Assembly: GCA_018296165.2 (NCBI GenBank)
Contig: JACKQL020000001.1
Span: forward strand, 1,054,001-1,118,000
From: Termitomyces sp. T153
Taxonomy: Eukaryota; Basidiomycota; Agaricomycetes; Agaricales; Lyophyllaceae
DNA: 64,000 nt
Direction of reading: 5' to 3'
Below the pieces are notes generated by a model. That model did not search any database. It was not told where the DNA came from and was given only the letters and a program-made list of their open reading frames with translations. The translations under genes and the position numbers were made by a program. Numbering within the stretch: the stretch's first letter is position 1; the number at the start of each line of letters is the position of its first letter. This document shows positions 31,961 to 43,480 of this stretch, one piece after another.

Positions 31961-33743
31961 TCAATAAGATGTCGAATCTTGCAGTCGCCAGCGTGCTAAA
32001 GGGCCCCACCACCACATAGAATTCTGACGTGGGGCTGGCAGAGACCGGGGCGGGTGGCGGGCATGACGAGCTGCCTCGGTTTTTTCGACTGTCTGCCGGT
32101 CTAATTCCTGATCTTGCCCGGAGCTCCGAGGTTCCGACTCAGGATGTGACCATGCGGACGAGTGGTCGTACATCTCAAATTCTTGAGGACGTGGTCGGAT
32201 ATCTTGGTCCCGACGTATCCTCCATGCAAAACTTCCTAGTCCCCAACCATGTGATGTCGCATCATTCCCCTTTCTCTCCATCTCTCGAATCCTTTCTACG
32301 CGCTCAACGGCCTGTTGTCGAGCCGCAAGAAGGTGTGCATGACGTAAGGAGGTGTACCATCGGTGTACACGCGCGGGGAGTAATCGGGGAATAATAGATT
32401 GACTTTCGTTGCTTGAGGAGGACGAAGACGAAATGGATGATGCAAGTTGATTCGGAGGTGAGTCGGAGTTGAGATCCATAGACCTAGGAGGAGGTGAAGA
32501 CCGATCCATCCGTTGAGACTTTATCCGGCAGGTGGGATGGGATGTCCGACCACGATTACCGGTGGTATAAGGAATGAAGGCACCGGCTACGCCTTTCCAA
32601 GCCTTTTTAGCTCTCATTTTGTTTTCTCGTCTTCTCTCTCTCGCCTCCTTACGTCGTAACTCCCGTTTTGCTTCCTTTTCCAATTTCTCCAAGATGTCAC
32701 GCTCTCCTAGCATCAATCCACTGGCGCTTCCAGTGCCCACCCACCACCACCATCCCAAGAAACTCTGCCAGAGAATCACGGCCCATATGAGGGCGGGAAG
32801 CCAGACATACTCCTCTTCTCTTGGAACATAGAGGAAGTTGAGTGCAGTGCTGACAAGAGCAAGAGTAAGAGCTGCAGCACCGAATGCTGCAGTGCCTCCA
32901 TCGGTCCTCCATGCATTCTTTCGGTTCACCAGTAGACCCCAGATTAACAGTGCAGCGGTAAATAGGAGAGACAGAGTCGCGTTGCAGACGTTTCGGACGG
33001 CAGAAGCAATACTATTAGCCCTATCACTGTCACTCATGGGTAAAAGTTGCATGACTGCAGCTACGATTGCCAAGGGGCCTATTAGTTTCCGTGAGATTGG
33101 GAGTTGGAACTCATGAGTAGTATGAAAACATGAGACCAACCGAGTAGGGTAAAAATTAGGCGGCCTTCAAGTCGCGATGGATACAAGAGTGTGAGAAATT
33201 GGATGTGAGTAATCTATAAAAGATCTAGTAAGACAGAGGTAAAGCGTTTGTTGCAGACAGACCTGAATCAAACCAGAGGTAGCGGCATTCATTACAAGCC
33301 ATGTTGCACGCTCTGCAAAGTTCCATTCGTCACTTTCATTGTCTTGATCGAAAGGGGGGACATTGACTGCGATGTAGCTGAGCATGTACGGCCATTTCTC
33401 GCTTTCCGACAAGGCGGTCGAGAGAATGACCTGGAGTGTTGCGATCAGGGAGATGAGGAGGGTGGTCACTCCAGAGAGCTGAAGAACATAGTTGACTGGT
33501 GCAAGGGGCCAATGGTATTGTGCGGTAAAGATCAGATGAATAAAGAGGACGGCGACGAGGGTGAGAACGACGCCGGTGAGGAGGATCTGGACGGGAAGCG
33601 AGCGAGCAAAGGCAGGGCGGTACTGGAGGTAGGGGTCGATGTCAAACCTGGAGGATGGTTGGAGGAGATGCAGGAAGAAGAGAGGAAGCTTACTCGGGGA
33701 CGTCTTGAGCGGCGACGAGCGAGGCCCAGACGAGGGAGAGCAT
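31961..33743 (-). CDS. Seven-transmembrane protein with highly charged C-terminal tail
   Basis: Four exons: 33743-33694, 33647-33263, 33213-33141, 33078-31961; 541 aa. A possible signal peptide (MLSLVWASLVAAQD) is followed by about seven hydrophobic segments, among them LLTGVVLTLVAVLFIHLIF, LSLLFTAALLIWGLLV, AFGAAALTLALVSTALNFL and LIWAVILWQSFLGWWWWVG. After the last helix comes a dense charged run (KLEKEAKRELRRKEARERRR) and a Ser/Arg-rich tail of about 200 residues. I do not recognise a named family. The layout resembles fungal alkaline pH sensors (PalH/Rim21, Rra1), which is only a hypothesis. The start codon lies 14 bp from a minisatellite. Confidence 0.75.
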
Positions 33744-33756
33744 GGCAAGAGCCAGT

Positions 33757-34195
33757 GGACTTGGAAATAAATAGACATCAACAGGCCTTATTTTGCCCCA
33801 TAACCTTGGGCTCCTGCAGGACTTGGAAATAAATAGACACCAACAGGCCTTATTTTGTACCATATGGCCTGCGACATACAAATTCTGGCAGCTGGGCTTG
33901 GGCTGCCATGCGATCTGGACTTGGTAAAAAATAGACATCAACAGGCCTTATTTTGTACCGTATGGCCTGCGACATACAAATTCTGGCAGCTGGGCTTGGG
34001 CTGCCATGCGATTTGGACTTGGAAATAAATAGACACCAACAGGCCTTATTCATAACATACAAATTCTGGCAGCTTGGGCTCCTGCAGGCCATTTTGGACT
34101 TGGAAATAAATAGACATCAATGAGCCTTATTTTGTACCATATGGCCTGCGACATACAAATTCTAGCAGCTGGGCTTGGGCTCCTGCAGGCCATGC
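33757..34195. repeat. Minisatellite filling a divergent promoter
   Basis: Five imperfect units begin at 33757, 33819, 33917, 34015 and 34096, each opening with GGACTTGGAAATAAATAGAC and, in full units, containing CAGGCCTTATTTTG, TGGCCTGCGACATACAAATTC and a GGCAGC...GCTGCC inverted repeat. Unit length is about 98 bp, with shorter copies from internal deletion. The array starts 14 bp upstream of the 7-TM gene ATG (minus strand) and ends about 12 bp before the SUR7-like gene ATG (plus strand), so it is essentially the whole spacer. Confidence 0.92.
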
Positions 34196-34207
34196 AATTC
34201 CACAACC

Positions 34208-35030
34208 ATGCAATTCAAAGAACACCACCGTCCCCTCGCTAGCCATCCCGTCGTCTCTCTCCTTTCCTCTGGCCTCCTCTTCGCCGCCTTTCTGCTCTTT
34301 CTCCTCGTCGCCCTCTCCCTCCCCATCATCAAGCCCATCTACATCCTCTCCGTCAAGTCCACTCTCACTGGTCAAGTCCCCACCGATGTTGCCAGCGAAC
34401 TCCGCTTCGGTGTCTTGGGAATGTGCGCAACCAGGCAAGTGACTCGAGTTCTCATTGGTCTTCCTCCTCACTCCCAATCAGTGTTCTCAATCCGCCAACG
34501 TGGTTCACAAATGACGGGGAATGCTTTGGGCCCATGCTTGGCTACAATCTGCCACAGAACATCTCCGAACTTGCTGGAGTCTCTCCAGTCATCGTCGCCG
34601 CTGTTGAAGAAAGCCTTCTCGTCATTCTCGTTCTCCATCTCATTGCTGCTGGCGTCTCCTTCTTTGGCTTCATCTCTTCGTTCTTTCTCGGTATCCACGC
34701 TGTTGCCATTCTTACCCTCATCATCGCAATCATTGCCGCTATCGCTGGCACTGTCGTCTTTGCAATCGACCTCGCGCTCGTCATTGTTGCCAGGGACAAA
34801 ATTGTCAATTCCATTCCTTACAATATTGAAGTCTTGTTTGGTCCGGCAGTATGGATGGTTTTGGCCTCCATAATCATGACATGGTTTGCGGTTGTATCTC
34901 TTTCTGCTAGAGTATGCTATTGTTGTGGACTGAGGAGGTGAGTATATCCTGCATTACTTTCGTCCATATTTTGATCATTTTTTGAAGGTACCCCAAGGAC
35001 AAGAAAAACCTGAAGGACCATCAACTCTAG
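34208..35030 (+). CDS. PalI/SUR7 family membrane protein
   Basis: Four-helix plasma membrane protein of the SUR7/PalI (claudin-like) family, known from eisosomes and as the Rim9/PalI partner of the ambient pH sensor. Three exons: 34208-34434, 34482-34937, 34988-35030; 241 aa. TM1 is SLLSSGLLFAAFLLFLLVAL; the extracellular loop has the family pattern RFGVLGMCAT and CFGPMLGYNLP; then come three hydrophobic segments (VILVLHLIAAGVSFFGFISS, IIAIIAAIAGTVVFAIDLAL, VWMVLASIIMTWFAVVSLSA) and a short Cys- and Lys-rich tail. The first intron is GC-AG (34435-34481, AG|GCAAGT). It is divergent from the 7-TM gene. Confidence 0.87.
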
Positions 35031-35290
35031 ATGTTTAAATACTAGGGTGATGAATACCGTATACCCGTGATCCCGTATATACAACACCCTCACCCGTACG
35101 ACTTTACGAACTTTGACGAATACTTACGCGTTCTGTCACGACTTGTCCTCGATTGAATAGTTTAGAATATACGTGAATGATCATACGTTACACGTCCAAC
35201 CTGGGACAACGCGATGTTTAGTGACACCACCCTGACCAAACAAACAAGCATAATGTACTCATTCTTGGTCTTGACCACAGTTCTTCCGAA

Positions 35291-35680
35291 ATGGGTATGA
35301 TTGAGGTACTATCCTTGATATCTACATTTCACTGCTACGAAATTGAGCTGTTCCGTAGGTTATTGCGAATGATCGGCTTGGGCGCAAAGGTCTGTTCCAC
35401 ATGCATCTCTTTACCTTTGTCGTGGCTCACGACCGCGAATGATAATCACAGTCCGAGTCAAATGCGATTCCGAAGACACTGTAGGCGATCTCAAGAAGCT
35501 CATTGCGGCACAGACAGGTACCAATGCCTCGAAGATTCAGCTGAAGAAATGGTGGGTTCCCTCTTATATATAGCGAAGGAGTTTCTGATGTATTCGCAAA
35601 CTAGGTATACTATTTACAAAGACCACATCACACTCTCAGATTATGAGATCCATGACGGGATGAGCCTCGAGATGTACTAA
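35291..35680 (+). CDS. HUB1: HUB1/UBL5 ubiquitin-like protein
   Basis: Ubiquitin-like splicing regulator that binds HIND motifs of Snu66 and modulates Prp5 and 5' splice site use. It is not conjugated and lacks a C-terminal di-glycine, as here, where it ends EMY. Four exons: 35291-35305, 35359-35389, 35452-35551, 35605-35680; 73 aa, the same length as human UBL5. Key segments are [46 protein letters not shown] and [11 protein letters not shown]. The first exon codes only five residues. Confidence 0.97.
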   Translation: MGMIEVLSLISTFHCYEIELFRRLLRMIGLGAKVCSTCISLPLSWLTTANDNHSPSQMRFRRHCRRSQEAHCGTDRYQCLEDSAEEMVGSLLYIAKEFLMYSQTRYTIYKDHITLSDYEIHDGMSLEMY

Positions 35681-35842
35681 GCCTATCCTATTGGAACATC
35701 ATTCTGTGTCGTGGCAAGTCTACAAGCACGTCCTTGATGGATATTCAGTATATCTCTACGTCATGCTTCTATCCTATCATGAATTGTCCGGCGATTGAAA
35801 AATCCGTCGATTATTGATCATCTTCCATGCTCTAACGTATTA

Positions 35843-36211
35843 TCATACAAACGATAACAGAACGGTGCCTGCTGTTAATGAGGCTGCAGTGATGTAAGTC
35901 ATCGGTATTTGCGACTTTAGGACTCCATTGGAGGAGCTTGACAAGGTCGAGTTGAACTTGGGATCATCATACTGTTATCTCATGAGCAAGGACTCCAGGT
36001 AAACAGATGATCTGCATACAGCTGCGACGCCACCAAGGTTGTTTTTTGCCGCGATAATGGGTTGTAATTCAGGTGGGATTGGTGCGGGGGCGGGTGATGC
36101 GGTCACTTAAAAGAATTCATCAGAGAAATATCATAAATGCCGTGATAGTGACATACCACCAACCGCAGCGAAAGTAACAAGAACCACAGATGGCAAGGGA
36201 AGGAATAGCAT
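35843..36211 (-). CDS. Small secreted, probably GPI-anchored protein
   Basis: Three exons: 36211-36157, 36105-36020, 35971-35843; 89 aa. The introns are 51 and 48 nt with GTATGT and GTATGC donors. A signal peptide (MLFLPLPSVVLVTFAAVGVT) is followed by ASPAPAPIPPELQPIIAAKN, a Ser-rich linker (STLSSSSNG) and a hydrophobic C-terminal tail (TYITAASLTAGTVLLSFV) without charged end, the pattern of a GPI-anchor signal. No family known to me. Each exon is too short to stand out alone. Confidence 0.65.
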
Positions 36212-36643
36212 TGAATGAATTGAAAGAGAGACGCGAGTGAGTATGGGAGTCGTTGAAATGTGCAATGCCAGATGAGCGCAGCTCAGGAATATCAATCAAT
36301 GAGCAGACAACCATGCTTATAAGTCGTACTAAGTGACAAGCTAAGCGCCAGATGAGGAGGCAGCCTTGTTTTTGCTACTTTGTAATCTTGACAGGACGAG
36401 AAGTCTTCGATAATACAAAGTACAAGGCCAAGAAGGTGGATTTACAAGGTCTTCAACCCAAAATGTGAAACGCCATTAGTTTGATTGACTCGAAAGCTTC
36501 CTGATGTGGACTAAGGGCTCTTTTGACTCTTGCATGAGTCCACATCGCATACTTACCAAGTTCTGGGGTCGTTGCAGTAAAGTGAATTACGTAAGTAGAT
36601 TGGTTTATGGTCAGTGTCGCCATTGCCGTGATCGTCGAGCGCG
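36212..36643. other. Divergent promoter region
   Basis: Between the small secreted protein gene (minus) and TRAPPC11 (plus). A long minus-strand frame here continues into the complement of TRAPPC11 exon 1 and is taken as a shadow. Confidence 0.5.
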
Positions 36644-39600
36644 ATGAATTCGTATCCTCCTGAGTTGCTGGCGCAATTAGCGCCAGTGATGTTTGTCGCT
36701 GGTCTTGACGAAGAAACCCCTTCTCAACCGTCTGCACAAATATCCGCGAAAGGGAACGACTTTGCTCTCCTTGCGTCCCGGCTACGCGAGACGCTACAGA
36801 CACAGCGTAAAGTCGCCATCTGGCAGCCCGAGAAGACAAAAACATTCCAGGTAATCCTTGTTGACAAGGATATCCGATTTCCACCGCGAAAGCTCGTCGC
36901 TCCAGAAGACCCCACGTATACAGCGTCACATTCACCGCTTTCACCGTTGACACCGACTTCACCCCTACATCCCGATGGTTTAATCGCTCCAATATGGATT
37001 CGAAAGCATACATCCCTTGTTCCGTCTGTGTTTGTTCTGTTCTTGCGTATCTACGAGTATTCGCCACCCAACGCTACATCAAGTCCGCTTGATGTATCTG
37101 ACATCACTCAAGAACGCGAGAGGGAAATGGAGGAACGGAAAAGGGACACGGAGCTTGCCACTGAGGTGGCGCAGCGGAAAAGGGGCACCAATGAGCGCGG
37201 TATCAAGCTCACGGTCGTGCTCATGACCACAAGAAAGATGTTGGGTGAGAACTTTTCTAACGAAACGACTTAAGCATCATCCTCGACTGCCTGATCATCT
37301 CTATAGATGATCCCACCCTTGATACACGGCTGACATATATTCGGAGGCAAAGCGGTCTCGATTCTCGGGCGGCTTTGTTTGTCCTTAGTCCAGTGAGTCA
37401 GAGTGAACTTGGTGAATTTGTGAAGAGGTGAGCATACACGTCTTGACTTTCAAGTACGAGTGGTTAAACAAGATTTAGTCTCCAGCAAGCACTCTATGAA
37501 CCAGCACTAGAGTACTATACTACGCACTCAAAACGCGTCCGGCGGAAACGTAATCGCCATTCACAAGCTAGCTTTCCAATTCCGATACAAGGAGCTTCGA
37601 ATATCGCCCGACCACTGCGTCCGGAAGGATGGACCGTGAGATACGAATACAAGATGGCTTGTTTTGCTGAGTTTCGCGGGGAAGATGAGGTAGCTTTGAA
37701 GTTAGTCAAAACAGTTTCTGAGCGAGTCTCATTAATCCCACGTCTTGTCGAGCAGACACTACCAGGATGCCCATAGCATGCTCGTCGTTATGTTTGGTTC
37801 GACTGCGATATTACCACCCCGAACGAAACGATGGGCAGAAGCAAAAGTTCTTGCGGATTGTATCAACCTCAAAGTAAGCAAGCATGTATTGTAGGGCGAA
37901 GAACTGACTCATGATAAAAGTGGTTGATAGATATGTAAGCTCTATCTATATAACAATGAGCATGCTCTTGCTCTCTCCCACTATAATACACATATACGGA
38001 TATTCTGCGATTTTTCACGTGGATGGGGGATAGGAGAAGAGACGTTCGAGTACTGGAGTTGGATTGCGAGACAGTGAGTCCTTTGGCTTCTTGCCTCTCG
38101 ACTCATTGACTATTGTAAGGTATCGTGTCCTTGCAGAGCTGCTCGAGCAGGGTACACGTTCTACATTAGTGCTACCCACTCATCGACCCACAATCCCCCT
38201 AAATACTAACTTCATGGCTTCCCAACACAATGGCGGTGGAAGATCTCTAATACCAAGTACTCTCGAGACAGAAACAATTCGATCATTAGGTATCAACCCA
38301 AGGCATGCGCTACAGCATCCAGGTTTTTACTATCTTATGGCGGCTAAATGCACCGAGACGAGACGAGAAAGATTTTTAGCTAATCTAGAAATAGAGGTCG
38401 ATCGCATTTACTAATTTCCCATTTTGCAGTCTTCTGACATTTTGCCTCGCAATCCATAGAAAACCCTAGTGACGACGCCTGGTTTTTCGAACGAGAAGAA
38501 GGTCGATCATCTGACGATAATCTTAGAAGTGAGATTTGTCCCTCTCTGCCTCTTGGTTGTTCGACTGATTGCCCAACTATAGCTCTATACTAAGGCATAT
38601 GAGCTGTTTAAGAAGCACGCTGTTGTCAATCCGCAAAACCCTACGCAGAGCCGACTCACTTTATGGATCGCATATCGTATTGCACAGACATACTATGATT
38701 CCGCCAAATACGACATGGCAATACGGTCGGTTGTCAGCATTCATGGGCAAAGCGTTACAGTCCATTTGACACCCTAAAAGGTTCTTTGAACGCATTGCAA
38801 CGATCTACCGTCGAGAAAACTGGGATTCATTGCTCCAGCCGCTTTTATCCACGTGGTATGCTTGCGCCAAAGAGCTTGGAGATATTGAGCTCAGCATAAA
38901 ACTATTGGTTGAGATGTTGGGTCACGGTGAATAGCCTAGCCTGGAGTTTCAAACTTAATAATTGAGTCAATCTCCTTTGCAGATGTCACCAACGCAGAGG
39001 AATCACAATGTGTCGAAGATCTTTTGGCTATTATGAAGGTAGAACCTTCTATCTTAGACTCTTCTCATTATCCACTGAGGTACCCAAGAGTACAGTACCG
39101 TCATCAGACGACGCTTTAGTCGTCGATGTCTCAGAATCTCGACCAATATGTGAATTCAATTCCTTCATGTTCCTCGTTTCCTTCTCACATCATACTTAGT
39201 TGATCACAGTGTTGTATTTTGGTCTCCAGAGGCCAAAGTCGGGGAATCAGAGGCATTTCAACTATCGCTTGTCGCTCCAAAAGCCATATCCATATCTTCC
39301 CTTCCGATATCATCGTTGTCTATACATTTCTCCCATACGACTTCTCCGTTGATTGTGCGGCACCGGCATTCGAAGGATTCGAAGCCTTCTTCATTCTCTT
39401 TCATCGATGTGGGACATATACCGTCCTCTACAGAACGGCTAGAAGAAATCACCGCCACACTATGTTGGGAGAGGGGAGGCTGTTTCATTTTCTCGGGAAG
39501 TATATCCTCCCAATTTCCAACTTCTATCAAAGTGCGCGTTATTTACATCTCCTCTCCTTTATATATACACTCACCACTCTTTTGATAGATCGACCGATGC

Positions 39601-41292
39601 GTATTGCATATAGAAGACGAGAAATGGAAGATTCAGATACCCGTCGATCTCACCGCTTTACGTCATTATACGAGTACTGGATGGTTGGCATCGGTTGAAC
39701 CACCGCGGTTCTTGCCCGTTGAGCGCGAAATCTCGTCTTCATTGAGGTTTGACTCTTGTCCGTCATCCGTACTATTGGTCTTATGAATATTTCAGCGTTA
39801 AACATCGTTCGCACACCTTAGAAATATCGCTATCACACGAGTTACCCGCGTATTTGGATGAACAGTATCCAATAACGATTGGTATAACTAATGTTGATAG
39901 TCGGCCATTTGACGTAGTTGTCAACGTTCTTATTCCTCCAACAGAAATTGACGGCGCTGGTTAGTGTCTCTCAAACTTTATATAAATAAAGCCCTAATCT
40001 GTTTCTATGAAGTAAATACGATTATCTTGGGCGAGGAGCGCTCCTCCAACTTCATCAAAGGCGTCCCTTTCGGATTGCTTGATCCTGGAGCTAATGCATC
40101 GAAAACGCTATATTTAGTGAATACCGGCGCACCTGGTGACAGAGTTATTGATATTTCAATCCAGTCCCGGCCACCAGAATCGACTGCGGATCCTGTCGAG
40201 CCTGAACTAGATGACATGACTGAAACAACAAGGCTGTTGATTGTCCCAACTGTTGACCCTTTCAAGGTCGTGCAGTCAGTCTCCTATAGACGTGGACTAG
40301 AGGCATGGCCGGGGTTAGCGGATCTAGACACCTTCGATGGAGACAAATGGAATTGTACGAGGACAAGCGAAGCTCTGGTAAGCACAAGAATAGAATGTGC
40401 GGGGCCATGGCCTCTACAAGTGGAGGACGTAATCTTTGAGAGAAAGGTGACGTCCCTTCTCAAGTACATCCAAGGGTTGGGTCTTACAAGGTGTTAGGAG
40501 CACGAGGGGATGAGATTCATTGAATGTTCTGCGGATGACTCTGCAGCTTCAGCATCTGGTATGCACGGCCATCTTTTGGGCCTCAAATTTTCTTGAATCG
40601 GTCAACAGAATATCATCCGGGCGAAGAGTTTTCTCATATTTGCCGGTTTGCTCTTTCGGTATCGGAGGATAGTGAAGATGAGGCATCCATATCAGACTCG
40701 GGGACTTATCGCATCATATGGCGAAGGTTCGAATGTCAATTTAGTTTTTTATTGAGTAGGGACTCATTCTGCGTTCCTTAGAATTCAAAAAGATGGAAAC
40801 TTCGGCTCGCAGTCTTCGACTACAATATCACTACCTGCACTACAACGTCCTGATGAAGACTTGGTTGCTCTACTCTCTATCCCCTCGCCAGCGATTCTGC
40901 ACGTACCTATACCTCTTACCCTCACCATCCGCAACTATCATCAATCACGGTCTGCGAACGTCGTAGTGCACCTCGAGCTCGAACCGTCTGACGGATTCAT
41001 TGTCTCTGGGCTACGGAGTGGCCGCTTACCCATTCTCATGCCTGGTGATGAAGAAAAGTTTATTTGGAAGTTGATACCCATCGAGTGTGGTCACGTCAAG
41101 ATTCCGCAAGTCAAGATCATCAATAAACGGCCGATATTCACTGGCGGAACAGAGCCCACGGCCGAGATGATTACAAAAGGTGAGATGGTGGAAATCGTGA
41201 ATGTTAGGCTAGACCCGTTGGCTCAAATGCCTGGCCAACCTGATCTTGGCTTGGGAGGTGGTCTTGGGACGGTCCTGGTTTTGACAAAGTAG
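36644..41292 (+). CDS. TRAPPC11 / foie gras-Gryzun trafficking subunit
   Basis: Subunit of a TRAPP tethering complex (TRAPPIII type) acting at ER-Golgi transport and autophagy. About 18 exons; the first (36644-37244) begins MNSYPPELLAQLAPVMFVAG, the usual N-terminus. The middle foie-gras region is recognisable through LYLYNNEHALALSHYN, GFYYLMAAKCTETRRE and LYTKAYELFKKHA. The C-terminal Gryzun part runs from VFWSPEAKVGESEAF to ECGHVKIPQ. Every exon joins in frame. A TAG at 38457-38459 is removed if the acceptor CCATAG at 38459 is used, so I do not call it a nonsense mutation. Several introns are bounded by less common donors, but length and order suggest a functional gene. Confidence 0.9.
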
Positions 41293-41667
41293 GGATATAG
41301 AGTATCTATGAGACTTGATTTGTGGCTCTCGACCTCTACCAATATACCAAAAAATCTGGGCTCAGGCAATCAAGTTAAAGAAGAAAAATTATCAAGACAG
41401 CATTAATTGATGCGACACCTATGCGAAACCGGCTGCTCAAGTCTCCGACCTCAGTCCCCTCAGAGTTTGAAGTGCACAAGATGTTCTAAAATAGACCGAT
41501 GGCCACGCCATAGTAGCAGTCACGGCGATACAGGAATCATTTACCATTTTTGAAATATCACATGGAAGAATGGTGCAACAGAGACCAGTTGCGAGAAACC
41601 ATTACAAAGCCATGAGTTCGAACGATATATAAACGCCCCATGAGACCATTCCTTCCCATCAACACAT
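41293..41667. other. Spacer between tandem genes
   Basis: Contains the TRAPPC11 3' end and the promoter of the GST gene. No other feature seen. Confidence 0.5.
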
Positions 41668-42488
41668 ATGGCCATTCCAGACGCTCAAATCTTTCCCCAC
41701 GCAACAGGGCCTGCACAGAAAATCGTCGCCCAACACCTGGATGCCCAGGATTTTGTATTTTACTCCGGATGGGTTAGCGACTATCCACTCCCTTGTTAAC
41801 GTTTTTCGCCTTGACATCCAGGAATAACCCAGTTCTGCCCATTCGTTCAACGTGTGTGGATTTCGCTTGAAGAGAAAGGAGTAAAGTACCAGTATAAAGA
41901 AATCAATCCATACAAGAAAGAAAAACATTTTCTCAGTCTGTAGACACTCACGTTATACAGCATAACGCTAGGCTGACTGATATGGTAGATATCAACCCTA
42001 AAGGTCTTGTTCCGGCCGTCGAGTACAAGGGCAAGGCAATTTACGAGTCCCTCGTTATCTGCGAATTCCTTGAAGACCTCTATCCAACCCAGAAGCCTCT
42101 TCTTCCTAATGAGCCCCTCACACGTGCGATCGCCCGTATTTGGATCGACTTCATCTCGAAGTCTGTTGTTCCTGCGTTTCAGCGCTTACTGCAAGCACAA
42201 GATGCAGGGAAGCAAATAGAACTTCGAGAGGAATACAATGAAGCCCTTAGAAAGTACGCGAACGAAGTGAAGGGGCCATATTTTTTAGGAGAGAACTTCA
42301 GTCTCGTCGATGTTGCAATTGCTCCATGGATTGTCAGGGATTATGTCGTTCAAGAACACCGTGGCTTCAAGAGGGAGGACGTGAATGAGGCATGGGTCAG
42401 GTATGCAAGTACTATTGAGAAACGAAAGAGCGTCGTCGAGACACAGAGCGTAAATCGTCTTCCGCCAGCAGCTTGGGCTGATCGCTAA
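41668..42488 (+). CDS. Glutathione S-transferase, omega-like
   Basis: Three exons: 41668-41772, 41833-41935, 41989-42488; 235 aa. The thioredoxin-fold N-domain has the active-site cysteine in FYSGWFCPFVQR, the C-P-F form typical of omega-class enzymes that perform thiol transfer and dehydroascorbate reduction. The cis-proline loop is NPKGLVPAVEY and the glutathione gamma-glutamyl site is YESLVICEFLE. The helical C-domain includes YFLGENFSLVDVAIAPW. Cytosolic. Related fungal enzymes take part in lignin-derived compound detoxification. Confidence 0.92.
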
Positions 42489-42756
42489 ATTACAGTGCTT
42501 TCTACAGGAAAGAAAACACCTCGACGAGATTTACGGTCGATACCTGCGCGACGAGGCACAAAGCGAAGCTGCAAAGGCAATCAGAACGGGAAGAATCATT
42601 CCATAAAAAATTTATGTTATTTACATGAAAATGATATGACATCGCTTCCGGGGCCCGACATCTCATGTTTTGCCGGGATTCCTACATAACATAAATTAGC
42701 AGAGAGTTGCAGTCGTATAATCCGTCCCAATATCAGGGAACAGCTGACACCTGACG

Positions 42757-43418
42757 ATGTGGATCTTAAGCCTCGCCTTTGCAGTATGCGTCTTTGCTCA
42801 GACTAGTAACTTACCAAATCTCGAACCAGGCGTATTTCAAGCTACAGCAAATGTTTTAATAGATGCACCTCTTATGAGTGTGTGGGAAACACTGCTCGAT
42901 TTCCGTGCCTATGCGGAGTGGAACCCTTTTGTACGGTCAGTGCTTCCAGTGTTGGCTGTATAACCACTGAACCGTAACACAGGTCCCAAACGGTGACTAA
43001 CGCCCTGGGAATACCCACAGATAAACAAACACCAGAAGAAAACCTTCGCTTGGTTATCCAAGCGCAGATACCACCGCTTCCACTTCCTGTAGATGTAAAC
43101 ACCCCGACAGACCCGACTCACGCTCAGACCTCGTTTGAGAACATCACACATATAGACACCACCAACCGACGGCTCGCGTGGAGGGCTATCATGCTCCCTC
43201 AGCCATTGCTCGGTGCAGAGCGTTGGCAAGCTTTGAGCACGACAGAGGATGGGAAAACTTTTTACGAGTCAGTGGAGGTATTCGAAGGACCAGTTTCATA
43301 TGTGGTGGATGCATTATTTGCACAGGGACTTCAAGAAGGATTTGAAACACAAGCAGTCGCTTTGAAGTCTCGTGTTGAAAGAGGCATGTATGGCCCTCCC
43401 GTTAGATGTAGTACTTAA
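42757..43418 (+). CDS. Secreted SRPBCC-fold protein
   Basis: Two exons: 42757-42935 and 42983-43418; 204 aa. A signal-like N-terminus (MWILSLAFAVCVFAQ) precedes a START/polyketide-cyclase-like fold: NVLIDAPLMSVWETLLDF, AYAEWNPFVR, then a strand-rich middle with RRLAWRAIM and a long terminal helix (LFAQGLQEGFETQAVALKSR). Such proteins bind hydrophobic ligands; the ligand here is unknown. The order of elements supports the fold, not a specific function. Confidence 0.8.
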
Positions 43419-43480
43419 AATTGAGCAGGCCTATAAGCATGTAGATTTCACAGACATCGGCACTGATGCAGGCGATGACT

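Noticed and set aside
31827..33832. Plus-strand frames opposite the 7-TM gene (for example 33248-33832)
   Set aside because: They are complements of membrane-helix codons of the minus-strand gene, whose exons join in phase with good splice sites.
33757..34195. CRISPR-like array
   Set aside because: Units are about 98 bp imperfect tandem repeats without spacers, in a eukaryotic promoter; this is a minisatellite.
33690..34477. Minus-strand frames across the minisatellite encoding repetitive peptides
   Set aside because: The open frames arise from the repeated DNA unit; no start context, no splice logic, and they overlap the SUR7-like gene.
36453..37067. 204-codon minus-strand frame
   Set aside because: Complement of TRAPPC11 exon 1; no family pattern, and the plus strand has the recognisable TRAPPC11 N-terminus.
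38397..38530. Premature TAG at 38457-38459 in TRAPPC11
   Set aside because: Using the acceptor CCATAG ending at 38459 removes the stop and continues in phase into KTLVTTPGFSNEKK, so no nonsense mutation is needed.
39219..39698. 159-codon plus-strand frame within TRAPPC11
   Set aside because: It is an alternative frame of TRAPPC11 exons; the true frame there reads FWSPEAKVGESEAFQLSL and continues through neighbouring exons.
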